This document shows positions 48,114-56,024 of a stretch of 64,000 nt of DNA, piece by piece. The stretch covers positions 186,001 through 250,000 of the forward strand of contig NZ_CP093311.1 in assembly GCF_024498955.1 (NCBI RefSeq), in the 5' to 3' direction. Position 1 is the first letter of the stretch. Each line of letters begins with the position of its first letter. The translations under genes were made by a program, and so were the position numbers. A model generated the notes under the pieces. The model did no database searches and had not been told where the DNA came from. It was given only the letters and a program-made list of their open reading frames with translations. Source of the DNA: Thermomonas paludicola (GTDB lineage Bacteria > Pseudomonadota > Gammaproteobacteria > Xanthomonadales > Xanthomonadaceae).

Positions 48114-49217
48114 TTATTCCAGCAGCCTGGCCCAACCGTCCATGCCGTCCAGCCGGGCCAGCACGATCTTCACGCAGACCAGCATCGGCACCGCCAGCAG
48201 CAGGCCGACGATGCCCCACAGCCAGCCGAACAGCATCAGGGCCAGGATCAGGATCAGGGGCGACAGCGCCATGCGCCGGCCCAGCACGATGGGGGTGACG
48301 AGTTGCCCCTCCAGCGTGTGCAGGCCCAGGTAAATCGTGGCCGGCACCAATGCGCGCAGCGGCTCCTCGAAGCTGGCAAACCCCATCAGCAGCATCGCCA
48401 TGATGCCGATCAGCGGGCCGACATACGGCGCGTAGTTGAGCAGCATCGCCATGGTGCCCCACAGCAGGGCTTCGTCGAGCGGCACGCCGAGGAAGAAAAA
48501 CAGGCAGCTGGCGAACACCAGCCCGACCACGGCGTTGATCGCGCTGATGGTCAATACATAGCGGCTGATCTCGGTTTCAATCGCCTGCAGGATGTCCACG
48601 GTCAGCTTTTTCTTTTGCCGGTCCGGCAACAACGCGAGCGCGTGGCGCTGCAGATCCTGCCCATAGACCATGAAGAAAAAGGTCAGCAGCACCACGGCCA
48701 GCACCGAAGCCACCAGCATGGGCGTGGCAGCCAGCGATTTGTACGGGTCGTTCACTTCGGTGCGAACGATCTGCACCGGCTTGGCGGTGTTCTCGCCGCC
48801 GGCGGCGCGCGCAATGTTTTCGGCCGCGCGATTCGCCTCCTGCACCGGCTTGGTCAACTTCTGCAGCTTGGGGGCCAGCGTGCGCAGCTCGCGTGGCGCT
48901 TCATGCACCCAGTCGGCGGCTGGTTGCACCAGCTGTTGCCCCAGCAGCAGCGCCAGCGCGATGCCGCTGCACAGCACCACCAGCGCGGCGACGAAGCGTG
49001 GGAGATGGGCGCGTTGCAACAGGCGGATGATCGGGTTGCCGATCAGCGCAAGAAACACCGCCAGCAGCACCGGCAGGATCAGGTCCTGGCTGGCCCACAA
49101 AGTGAAGCCAACCGCCAGCACGGCCAGCACCAGCAGTGAAAGCGGCCCGCGCGGGCGCGGCAGTACGGCTGTCTCCGTTGAGGGGGGTCGCGCTGTGGTG
49201 TCGCCGTCGCTGCTCAT
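48114..49217 (-). CDS. AI-2E family (PerM/YdiK-like) membrane protein
   Basis: A 367-residue inner-membrane protein of the autoinducer-2 exporter family (Pfam AI-2E_transport). Seven to eight membrane segments, a long central soluble part (about 95-165) and the conserved GVPLDEALLWGTMAMLLNYAPYVGPLIG region are clear. Whether members really export autoinducer-2 is doubtful for most; some are cation transporters. It begins within the upstream small-protein gene (4-bp overlap). Confidence 0.87.
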   Translation of the reverse strand: MSSDGDTTARPPSTETAVLPRPRGPLSLLVLAVLAVGFTLWASQDLILPVLLAVFLALIGNPIIRLLQRAHLPRFVAALVVLCSGIALALLLGQQLVQPAADWVHEAPRELRTLAPKLQKLTKPVQEANRAAENIARAAGGENTAKPVQIVRTEVNDPYKSLAATPMLVASVLAVVLLTFFFMVYGQDLQRHALALLPDRQKKKLTVDILQAIETEISRYVLTISAINAVVGLVFASCLFFFLGVPLDEALLWGTMAMLLNYAPYVGPLIGIMAMLLMGFASFEEPLRALVPATIYLGLHTLEGQLVTPIVLGRRMALSPLILILALMLFGWLWGIVGLLLAVPMLVCVKIVLARLDGMDGWARLLE

Positions 49218-49564
49218 GCGGCATTCGTTTCGAAGGGGGGCGCCTGCGCAGCCTCGGCGGTGGGTGAGGTTTCTTCATGGGCCGAATCGGCGGCCTCTGC
49301 CGCAGCCTGCGCACGGCCCGCCGCAAACAGGCCCGACAGCGCGTTGACCAGATTGAGCAGGCCGCCGCTGCTGGCCAGGCGCAGTGGCCGCGCGCGGCCA
49401 ACGGCAAACCCCGCTGCGAGGCCGGCGATGACAATCCGGCCGGGCGTCCAGCTGGTGCGCCACAGTGTTTTGAGCTGGTGCCAGCATGCGATGGAATCAG
49501 CGCGGCTGGCTTCCAGCGCATGTTCGGCGCGTTGCACGCGGGCGATCTGCGCAGCCAGGCTCAT
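49214..49564 (-). CDS. Small membrane protein, YqjK-like by position
   Basis: A 116-residue protein with no clear family match. An N-terminal helix (MSLAAQIARVQRAEHALEA) is followed by a hydrophobic segment (about 42-58) and a possible second one, then an Ala/Glu-rich tail. It overlaps the preceding YqjE-like gene and the following AI-2E gene by 4 bp each, so it is surely co-translated. Position after a DUF883/phage-holin-like pair recalls E. coli yqjD-yqjE-yqjK. The resemblance in sequence is weak. Confidence 0.7.
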   Translation of the reverse strand: MSLAAQIARVQRAEHALEASRADSIACWHQLKTLWRTSWTPGRIVIAGLAAGFAVGRARPLRLASSGGLLNLVNALSGLFAAGRAQAAAEAADSAHEETSPTAEAAQAPPFETNAA

Positions 49565-50013
49565 GCCGATTCCTGCTTGGCAGCGGTGCGGGCGGCGGCT
49601 GCGCCCAGCTTTGCCAATTGACGGCGGGTTGCGTGCATCCCGCTGTGTTCGAAATGCCGCATGGCCGCCCATGCCGCCGCCAGTGTGCCGACGCTGCTGA
49701 CCAGGGCAGCCAGCAGCAGGGCAGCCAGCCACGACAGGCCGGTGCTGCGCAGTGCGGCGATGAAGGCGGCCATCAGCAATAACCAGGACGAGCCACCCAG
49801 CGCGACCGCGACGCCGCCAAATGCCAGCGTGCGCGCCAGGGCGCTGCGCGCCAGCGCCAGGTCGGCCGCCACCAGTGCGCGCAGCGCACGGCCGGTGCCC
49901 AGTGCGCTGCGCGCACTTGCGCGCGCGCCTTCGCCCAGCGCGTGCAGGGTCTCGCCCACGTCCGGCGCGGCTGCGTCCTCGCGTGCGTCGTCTGCCTGCG
50001 CGTCGCCGGTCAT
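49561..50013 (-). CDS. Phage-holin-like small membrane protein (YqjE/DUF1469 type)
   Basis: A 150-residue protein: an acidic N-terminus (about 1-40), an amphipathic helix with several Arg, then two close membrane segments (about 65-85 and 92-115) and a basic C-terminal helix (HATRRQLAKLG). This is the plan of the phage_holin_3_6 / YqjE family, which are cellular proteins of unknown role despite the name. ATG 50013 is chosen for the family length. It starts 11 bp after the stop of the DUF883-like gene. Confidence 0.8.
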   Translation of the reverse strand: MTGDAQADDAREDAAAPDVGETLHALGEGARASARSALGTGRALRALVAADLALARSALARTLAFGGVAVALGGSSWLLLMAAFIAALRSTGLSWLAALLLAALVSSVGTLAAAWAAMRHFEHSGMHATRRQLAKLGAAAARTAAKQESA

Positions 50014-50023
50014 GCCGGGCGGC

Positions 50024-50380
50024 TTACTTGTCGCTGCGGCCGAGCTTGGAAATGATCCAGCCGGCGGCAAACGCCACGCCGAATGCCGCCAGCGGGCGCT
50101 CGCGGATCAGCTCCGACGCGCTGTCCAGCAGGTCGCGGCCCTTGCCCATCAGGGCGTCCATCTGCTCGCCGGCCGCACCGCCAAGGTGCTCGGCGGCGCT
50201 GAGCCCGGCCACCGCGCCATCGGCCAGTTCCGCCTTGACCTGTGCCTTGCCCACGCGCAACTCGTCACCGGCGGAGCTGGTTGCGTTCTTGACCGCGCCG
50301 CCCGCAGCCGATGCCGCCTGCTTCAGGTGGGTGCCGGCTTCGCCGAGGTTGCTCTTGACCGCTTCGGTATGTTCGCTCAT
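50024..50380 (-). CDS. DUF883/YqjD-like C-tail-anchored protein
   Basis: A 118-residue protein with long amphipathic Ala/Glu/Lys helices (about 5-90) and a C-terminal membrane segment (LAAFGVAFAAGWIISKL). This matches the YqjD/ElaB/YgaM group, inner-membrane proteins in E. coli reported to bind ribosomes in stationary phase. The ATG at 50380 has AGGA 9-12 nt upstream. It is first of the small-protein operon that continues into the AI-2E gene. Confidence 0.82.
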   Translation of the reverse strand: MSEHTEAVKSNLGEAGTHLKQAASAAGGAVKNATSSAGDELRVGKAQVKAELADGAVAGLSAAEHLGGAAGEQMDALMGKGRDLLDSASELIRERPLAAFGVAFAAGWIISKLGRSDK

Positions 50381-50444
50381 CTGCCGCATCCTGGTTCCGG
50401 AAGGAGGATTGGATCAGTGTCGCACCGTTTGCGTGACGAGGGCG

Positions 50445-51878
50445 TCAGCGCATCAACAGTTGGCCGCTGGCGCCGCCGCGCAGCACCCGCAGCACCAGCT
50501 GCTGCGGCACGGTGGCCAGGCTGGCGCGGAAGCCGCCCAGATCGCTGAAGTCGCCGCTGCTGGCGGCCAGGATCACGTCGCCGCGCTGCAGCCCGTTTTG
50601 CGCCGCGCGACTGCCGCGCTGCACGTCCTCCACCAGAACCCCGGCCAGCCCCTGGCGGCGCAGGGATTCCGGCAATTCGGCGAAGCTGGCGCCGCCCAGG
50701 CGCGCATCCAGCTGCGCGCCGTTCAGCGCTTTCGGCGCATCCCGCAGCCCGCTGACCAGTTGCAGCGGCTTGCCGTCGCGGCGCAGCTCCAGCGTCACCT
50801 TGGCATCGGGCGCCTGCAGGCCCTGGAAGTTGCGCAGCGCCTCGGCGCTGTCGATCGGCTGGCCATTGGCCGCCACCACCACATCGCCCACCTTGAGCCC
50901 GGCCGCGCCCGCTGCCGACCCCGGGAAAATGCGGGTGATCACCGCGCCACGCGCGTCGGTCAGGCCCAGGCCCTTGGCGATGCGGGCATCCACGTCCTGG
51001 CTGTCGATGCCCAGCGTGCCGCGCCGCACCACGCCGCCGGCCAGCAGCTGGTCCTTGATGCGGCTGGCCAAATTGGCCGGGATGGCGAAACCCAGCCCGA
51101 TGTTGCCGGCCATCGACCCGCGCGGGTTGAAGCTGGCGGTATTGATGCCGACCAGCTCGCCGTTGAGGTTGACCAGCGCGCCGCCGGAGTTGCCGGGATT
51201 GATGCTGGCGTCGGTCTGGATGAAGTTCTGGAAACCTGCGCCCGGCAGGTTGTTGCGGCCCACCGCGGAGACGATGCCGGAGGTCACCGTTTGGCCGACG
51301 CCAAACGGGTTGCCGATCGCCACCACGAAATCGCCGATCTGCAATTTGTCGCTGTCGGCCACCGGGATCGCGGTCAGGTTTTGCGCGGGAATACGCATCA
51401 GCGCGATGTCGGTATCGGGATCGTTGCCGACGAATTCGGCTTTGAGCGAGCGCCCGTCGGCCAGGGTGACCTGCACCTCGTCGGCGTCTTCCACCACGTG
51501 GTTGTTGGTCAGCACCAGGCCGCGCTGGGCGTCGACGATCACGCCGGAGCCCAGCGATTGCGCGATGCGCTCTTCGGGAATGCCGAACATGCGGCGGAAG
51601 ATCGGGTCATCGCCGAACGGCGTGTTCACCCGCACCCGCTGTTTGGTGTTCACGCTGACCACGGCCGGCAGCACGCGCTTCAGCATCGGCGCCAGCGACG
51701 GCATCGGCGTGCCGGCCACGGCGCTGGGCAGCGAGCCGGCAACGGGTATGGCGGTGCTTGCGGAGGCCGGCGCGGCCATGGCCGGGCGCTCCAGCATCAG
51801 GTTCAACCCGGTGGCGGCAAAGCCGCCGAACGTGGCCGCAGCAGACAGGGCCAGCAAGGTTTTGGTGGCAGGTTTCAT
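50445..51878 (-). CDS. DegP/DegQ-like periplasmic serine protease (Do family)
   Basis: A 477-residue exported protease-chaperone with a signal peptide (about 1-35). The trypsin-like domain has H127 (TNNHVVED), D157 (DTDIALM) and S231 (NPGNSGGALVN). Two PDZ domains follow (about 290-370 and 395-477), which control substrate access. Compared with E. coli DegP the LA loop (82-100, NTPFGDDPIFRRMFG) is short, more like DegQ. It is followed by the YqjD-like operon after 64 bp. Confidence 0.93.
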   Translation of the reverse strand: MKPATKTLLALSAAATFGGFAATGLNLMLERPAMAAPASASTAIPVAGSLPSAVAGTPMPSLAPMLKRVLPAVVSVNTKQRVRVNTPFGDDPIFRRMFGIPEERIAQSLGSGVIVDAQRGLVLTNNHVVEDADEVQVTLADGRSLKAEFVGNDPDTDIALMRIPAQNLTAIPVADSDKLQIGDFVVAIGNPFGVGQTVTSGIVSAVGRNNLPGAGFQNFIQTDASINPGNSGGALVNLNGELVGINTASFNPRGSMAGNIGLGFAIPANLASRIKDQLLAGGVVRRGTLGIDSQDVDARIAKGLGLTDARGAVITRIFPGSAAGAAGLKVGDVVVAANGQPIDSAEALRNFQGLQAPDAKVTLELRRDGKPLQLVSGLRDAPKALNGAQLDARLGGASFAELPESLRRQGLAGVLVEDVQRGSRAAQNGLQRGDVILAASSGDFSDLGGFRASLATVPQQLVLRVLRGGASGQLLMR

Positions 51879-52106
51879 GGCGTGGATCCCGGTGCAGGCA
51901 ATACTGCCCAGTGTCGTGTGGCGACGTGCAATCGACGCTGAAGGCAGCCGGAATGGGCTGCCGATGGCCGCATTTGATCATGCAGCGCAGCATCATGCGT
52001 ATTCATGTTCGCTGGAAAATATGTCGCAGTCCGGTTCAAAGCCCGGCGCCATGCGCGTCTTGGGCGAAGAGGCGGAATTGCAAGCCGGAAGGGGCAAATT
52101 TTTGCG

Positions 52107-52135
52107 TTGACTTGGATTCGGCCGATGGCTAATGT
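52107..52135 (+). promoter_or_regulatory. Candidate sigma-70 promoter of nrdJa
   Basis: TTGACT (52107-52112), a 17-bp spacer and TAATGT (52130-52135). The start site would lie near 52142, just before the NrdR-like palindrome, leaving a leader of about 265 nt. Confidence 0.55.
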
Positions 52136-52148
52136 CCTTCGGATTGAT

Positions 52149-52196
52149 CCACTAGATCTAGTGGTTGGTTTTGCAGGGAAGTCCCAACTCTAGTGG
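52149..52196 (+). promoter_or_regulatory. Pair of NrdR-box-like operators upstream of nrdJa
   Basis: A perfect 16-bp palindrome CCACTAGATCTAGTGG lies at 52149-52164. A second site at 52181-52196 keeps the right half (CTCTAGTGG) but a poor left half. Start-to-start distance is 32 bp (three helical turns), with a 16-bp gap. NrdR boxes are known 16-bp palindromes of the type ACACWATATATWGTGT, usually paired with 15-16 bp between them. Position over the start of transcription suits a repressor. Confidence 0.65.
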
Positions 52197-52407
52197 CGCA
52201 GGGGGCGCCGCTGGTCAAGGGAAGCGACGTCGATGATGGAGCGGCGCGTGACGATGCAGAAGCAGGCGGAAACGCAAACAAATCGATGAAATCGCAGGCT
52301 GCGTCGTGACGCGGGCTGCATCGCCGCCTCCGGTCGATGCCGGGCGTGGAACTTGGGCAACGGCCCGCCGGCAGGGCGGGTCATACAGGACAGGAGTGTC
52401 ATCAGGC

Positions 52408-54558
52408 ATGAGCACGGCGAGGTTGGAAGCAGTGATCACGGACGCAAATCAGGACATCCCGATGCAGCCTGCGTCACTGGACATCTGGGACAAGAAATAT
52501 CGCCTCAAGACCAAGCAGGGCGAGCCGCTGGACGCCGATATCGACGGCACCTACCAGCGCGTCGCCAAGGCGCTGTCCGAAGCCGAGCCCACCGTCGAGC
52601 TGCAGCAATACTGGCAGGAGCGCTTCACCTGGGCGCTGCGCCGCGGGGCCATTCCCGCAGGCCGCATCACCTCCAATGCCGGCGCGCTGGAGCACAAGCC
52701 GGCCACCTCGACCATCAATTGCACCGTCTCCGGCACCATCGAGGATTCGATGGACGGAATCCTGGAGAAAGTCCACGAAGCGGGCCTGACCCTCAAGGCC
52801 GGCTGCGGCATCGGCTACGAGTTCAGCACGCTGCGCCCGCGCGGCGCGTTCGTGGCCGGCGCCGGCGCGTACACCTCCGGCCCGATGTCCTTCATGGATA
52901 TCTACGACAAGATGTGCTTCACCGTGTCCAGCGCCGGTGGCCGCCGCGGCGCGCAGATGGGCACGTTCGACGTGTCGCATCCCGACGTGCGGGACTTCAT
53001 CCGCGCCAAGCGCGAAGACGGCCGCCTGCGCCAGTTCAACCTCAGCTTGCTGATCACCGACGGCTTCATGCAGGCGGTGGAGGACGACGCCGACTGGCCG
53101 CTGGTGTTCCCGGTGAACATCAAGGAACGCGGCGAAATCGACCTGGACGACCCGACGCAGGTGGTCTGGCGCGACTGGCCGACCCATCGCAACTACATCG
53201 CCCGCGAGGACGGCCTGGTGGCCTGCAAGATCTACGGCCACATCCGCGCCCGCCACCTGTGGGACATGATCATGGTCTCCACGTACGACTACGCCGAGCC
53301 GGGGTTCATCCTGATCGACAAGGTCAACGAGATGAACAACAACTGGTGGTGCGAGACCATCCGCGCCACCAACCCCTGCGGCGAACAGCCACTGCCGGCG
53401 TATGGCGCCTGCCTGCTGGGCTCGGTCAACCTCACCAAGTTCGTGCGCAACGCCTTCACCGACCAGGCCGAATTCGACTGGGAGGAATACAAGGAAGTGG
53501 TGCGCGTGTTCACCCGCATGCTGGACAACGTGGTGGAGGTCAACGGCCTGCCGTTGCAGCAGCAGCGCGACGAGATCATGCACAAGCGCCGCCACGGCAT
53601 GGGCTTCCTTGGGCTGGGCAGCAGCATGACCATGCTGAAGATGAAGTACGGCAGCAAGGCGAGCTGCGAATTCACCGAGCGCATTGCGCGCGAGATGGCC
53701 GTGGCCGGTTGGGAAACCGGGCTGGCGCTGGCGAAGGAAAAGGGCCCGGCGCCGATCATGAGCGACGTGTTCACCGTCGATGCCGGCATGTTGCGCAAGC
53801 GCCCGGAAATGGCGAAGGACGGCTGGAAGGTCGGGCAGAAGATCGAGGGCCGCGTGCTGCACGCCAAGTACTCGCGCTACATGCAGCAGGTGGCGAAGGT
53901 TGCGCCGGAGCTGGTCGATGCATTGGCCGACGTGGGCGCGCGTTTCACCCACCACAGCTCCATCGCGCCCACCGGCACCATCTCGCTGAGTCTGGCCAAC
54001 AACGCCAGCAACGGCATCGAGCCCAGCTTCGCCCACCACTACAGCCGCAACGTGATCCGCGAAGGCAAGAAGTCCAAGGAAAAGGTGGACGTGTTCTCGT
54101 TCGAGCTGCTGGCCTACCGCGAACTGGTCAACCCGAAGGCGATGCCCTACGCCGAGGACGCGGCCGCCAAGCTGCCCGACTACTTCATCGCCGCCGACGA
54201 CATCAGCCCGAAGGAGCACGTGGACGTGCAGGCCGCGGCGCAGAAGTGGGTGGATTCCTCCATCTCCAAGACCGCGAACGTCCCCACCGACTACCCGTAC
54301 GAGGACTTCAAGGACATCTACCGCTACGCCTACCAGCAGGGCCTGAAGGGCTGCACCACCTTCCGCTTCAATCCCGCCGCCTTCCAGGGCGTGCTGGTCA
54401 AGGAAGCCGACCTCGAAAACACCACGTACCGCTTCGAGTTGGAAGACGGCAGCGTGGTCGAGGTGAAGGGCAACGAGAAAATCGAGTACGACGGCGAAAT
54501 GCACACCGCCGCCAACCTGTTCGATGCCCTCAAGGAGGGGTATTACGGCAAGTTCTGA
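52408..54558 (+). CDS. nrdJa: Adenosylcobalamin-dependent ribonucleotide reductase, large part (NrdJa)
   Basis: A 716-residue class II ribonucleotide reductase that makes deoxynucleotides using B12 to create the thiyl radical, without oxygen. Visible sites are the redox Cys C105 (STINCTVSGT), the central NPCGEQPLPAYGACLLGSVNL stretch with the radical Cys and catalytic Asn/Glu, and the substrate phosphate loop APTGTISL. The usual C-terminal part of one-piece NrdJ, with the shuttling cysteines and zinc site, is missing. It is encoded separately 0.7 kb downstream (nrdJb), as in Pseudomonas. ATG 52408 is used; a later Met20 is also possible. Confidence 0.93.
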   Translation: MSTARLEAVITDANQDIPMQPASLDIWDKKYRLKTKQGEPLDADIDGTYQRVAKALSEAEPTVELQQYWQERFTWALRRGAIPAGRITSNAGALEHKPATSTINCTVSGTIEDSMDGILEKVHEAGLTLKAGCGIGYEFSTLRPRGAFVAGAGAYTSGPMSFMDIYDKMCFTVSSAGGRRGAQMGTFDVSHPDVRDFIRAKREDGRLRQFNLSLLITDGFMQAVEDDADWPLVFPVNIKERGEIDLDDPTQVVWRDWPTHRNYIAREDGLVACKIYGHIRARHLWDMIMVSTYDYAEPGFILIDKVNEMNNNWWCETIRATNPCGEQPLPAYGACLLGSVNLTKFVRNAFTDQAEFDWEEYKEVVRVFTRMLDNVVEVNGLPLQQQRDEIMHKRRHGMGFLGLGSSMTMLKMKYGSKASCEFTERIAREMAVAGWETGLALAKEKGPAPIMSDVFTVDAGMLRKRPEMAKDGWKVGQKIEGRVLHAKYSRYMQQVAKVAPELVDALADVGARFTHHSSIAPTGTISLSLANNASNGIEPSFAHHYSRNVIREGKKSKEKVDVFSFELLAYRELVNPKAMPYAEDAAAKLPDYFIAADDISPKEHVDVQAAAQKWVDSSISKTANVPTDYPYEDFKDIYRYAYQQGLKGCTTFRFNPAAFQGVLVKEADLENTTYRFELEDGSVVEVKGNEKIEYDGEMHTAANLFDALKEGYYGKF

Positions 54559-54670
54559 CCCGGCCCGGTGCGCGTGTCTGGTCGGCTGAAAAGCCTTGCT
54601 GCACGTGCACCTTGGCAGGTATAGGATCGGTGCTGCGGTACCCACCAACCACGCCCGATCAGGAGGGCAC

Positions 54671-55177
54671 ATGAGCAATGGAGATGGAGTAACGGCAACG
54701 CTGTCGGATGCCGTTGAAGCTGCGAAGGAAAAAGTCGCCGAGATGGGCGGGGCAGCGGCCAACGCCGCGAGTTCCACGGTGACCCGGGTGAAAAAGGCGG
54801 CGACCCAGGCCAGGAAGACGATGAGCGCCGATATCGCCAAGGCGAAGAAGGCGGTCAAGAAATCGGTGGCCACGGCGAAGAAGAAGCTTGCCACCGCCAG
54901 CGCGGATGCGAAGAAGGAAGTGGCAAGCCTGAAGAAAAAGGTGGCCGGCAAGAAGGCGGCCGCCAAAAAGGCGGTGAAAAAAGCCGTTGCCAAGAAAGCG
55001 GTGGCGAAAAAAGCCGTCAAGAAAGTTGCCGCCAAGAAAGCGGTGAAGAAGGCGCCAGCCAAGAAAGCGGTCGCCAAGAAAGCCGCAGCCAAAAAAGCGG
55101 TGAAGAAAGCGCCCGCCAAGAAGGCCGTTGCCAGGAAAGCGGTGAAAAAAGTCGCCAGGAAGGCCGCGAAAAAATAA
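54671..55177 (+). CDS. Histone H1-like Lys/Ala-rich nucleoid protein
   Basis: A 168-residue basic protein. A short helical N-terminus (about 1-45) is followed by a low-complexity tail of repeated AKKAV/KKA/PAKK units to the end, like eukaryotic H1 tails, Chlamydia Hc1/Hc2 and pseudomonad AlgP. It should bind DNA non-specifically. The start is certain: AGGAGG lies 4-5 nt before the ATG, the strongest ribosome-binding site seen in the window. The gene sits between nrdJa (113 bp) and nrdJb (82 bp), on the same strand. A link to DNA precursor supply is inference. Confidence 0.88.
   Translation: MSNGDGVTATLSDAVEAAKEKVAEMGGAAANAASSTVTRVKKAATQARKTMSADIAKAKKAVKKSVATAKKKLATASADAKKEVASLKKKVAGKKAAAKKAVKKAVAKKAVAKKAVKKVAAKKAVKKAPAKKAVAKKAAAKKAVKKAPAKKAVARKAVKKVARKAAKK
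54950..55170 (+). repeat. Low-complexity AAGAAAGCG-type repeats in the histone-like gene
   Basis: Degenerate tandem units of roughly 15-36 bp encode KKAVAKKA and KKAPAKKA motifs. Such tracts change length easily by recombination, so strains may differ here. Confidence 0.75.
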
Positions 55178-55190
55178 GCACGTACACGCC

Positions 55191-55217
55191 GCCGCGTCCG
55201 GCAACCCCGGGCGCGGC
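55191..55217 (+). promoter_or_regulatory. GC-rich hairpin between the histone-like gene and nrdJb
   Basis: An 11-bp stem (55191-55201 with 55207-55217, one G-T pair) around CAACC, 13 bp after the stop of the histone-like gene. No T run follows, so it may block exonucleases or attenuate rather than terminate transcription. Confidence 0.4.
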
Positions 55218-55259
55218 GTGCAATCCAGAACGCAGCAGCGAACACGCAGAGTCAGGACC

Positions 55260-56024
55260 ATGACCGTCAGGATCGAAAAGAAAATCAAGGGCTACACTGT
55301 CGTCACCGCAGACGACAAGGCCAAGGAAGCCGCCAGGCTTGCGGCCGTGCCGGCCGACCAGCCCGACGACAACGTCATCCAGATGCACGAGCGCATCGAG
55401 CGTCCGGAAGTCCTGATCGGCAGCACCTACAAGATCAAGTCGCCGCTGGTGGAACACGCGTTCTACGTGACCATCAACGACATCGTGCTCAATGCCGGCT
55501 CCGAGCATGAGCACCGTCGCCCGTTCGAGATCTTCATCAACTCCAAGTCGATGGAGCATTTCCAGTGGATCGTGGCGCTGACTCGCATCATGTCCGCCGT
55601 GTTCCGCAAGGGGGGCGACGTCACCTTCATCGTCGATGAAATGAAGGCCGTGTTCGACCCGCGCGGCGGCTACTTCAAGGCCGGCGGCGTGTACATGCCG
55701 TCGCTGGTGGCGGAACTCGGCCACATCGTGGAAGACCACCTGAAGTCGATCGGCCTGTTGCACGATCCCGAAATGAGCGAGCACCAGAAGGCGCTGATCG
55801 CCGAGAAGCGCAAGCAATACGAAGGTCGCTCAAAAAAAAACGCTGAGTCCGCCCTGGCCGGCCTGAGCAGCGCCGCCGATCATCCGGAAGACATCGAAGT
55901 CACTGGCGAAGGCGCCACCTTCCCGCCCACTGCCACCATGTGCCACAAGTGCAGCACCAAGGCGCTGGTGCTGATGGATGGGTGCGCGACCTGCTTGAAT
56001 TGCGGGTATAGCAAGTGCGGGTGA
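55260..56024 (+). CDS. nrdJb: Ribonucleotide reductase class II, C-terminal part (NrdJb, TSCPD domain)
   Basis: A 254-residue protein with a TSCPD domain (about 50-170; FYVTINDIVLNAG, EIFINSKSMEHFQWIVALTRIMS), normally the C-terminal third of NrdJ. A linker (about 185-225) leads to a Cys-rich end (CHKC, CATC, CLNC and a final KCG) that should bind zinc and relay electrons from thioredoxin to the NrdJa active site. In Pseudomonas NrdJa and NrdJb form the active enzyme together. The linker gene sequence contains a run of nine A (55832-55840), unusual here. The ATG has a CAGGA sequence upstream. Confidence 0.9.
   Translation: MTVRIEKKIKGYTVVTADDKAKEAARLAAVPADQPDDNVIQMHERIERPEVLIGSTYKIKSPLVEHAFYVTINDIVLNAGSEHEHRRPFEIFINSKSMEHFQWIVALTRIMSAVFRKGGDVTFIVDEMKAVFDPRGGYFKAGGVYMPSLVAELGHIVEDHLKSIGLLHDPEMSEHQKALIAEKRKQYEGRSKKNAESALAGLSSAADHPEDIEVTGEGATFPPTATMCHKCSTKALVLMDGCATCLNCGYSKCG

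Larger units (their letters stand above)
51879..52407. other. Divergent intergenic region between the Do protease and nrdJa
   Basis: A 529-bp stretch without a gene. It holds a small inverted repeat (51943-51949 with 51956-51962), the candidate nrdJ promoter (52107-52135), the two NrdR-box-like sites (52149-52196), and about 210 bp of probable nrdJa leader with a GC-rich hairpin near 52362-52382. I looked for a cobalamin riboswitch because the enzyme needs B12 and did not find the conserved B12 box. Confidence 0.6.

Noticed and set aside
52165..52407. Cobalamin riboswitch before the B12-dependent reductase
   Set aside because: The conserved B12 box and paired elements are not visible in the leader. 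NrdR-like sites explain control better.
52474..55245. A 923-codon minus-strand frame opposite nrdJa and the histone-like gene
   Set aside because: Antisense shadow: Phe/Leu/Ala runs mirror the Lys/Ala repeat, and both plus-strand genes have clear families.
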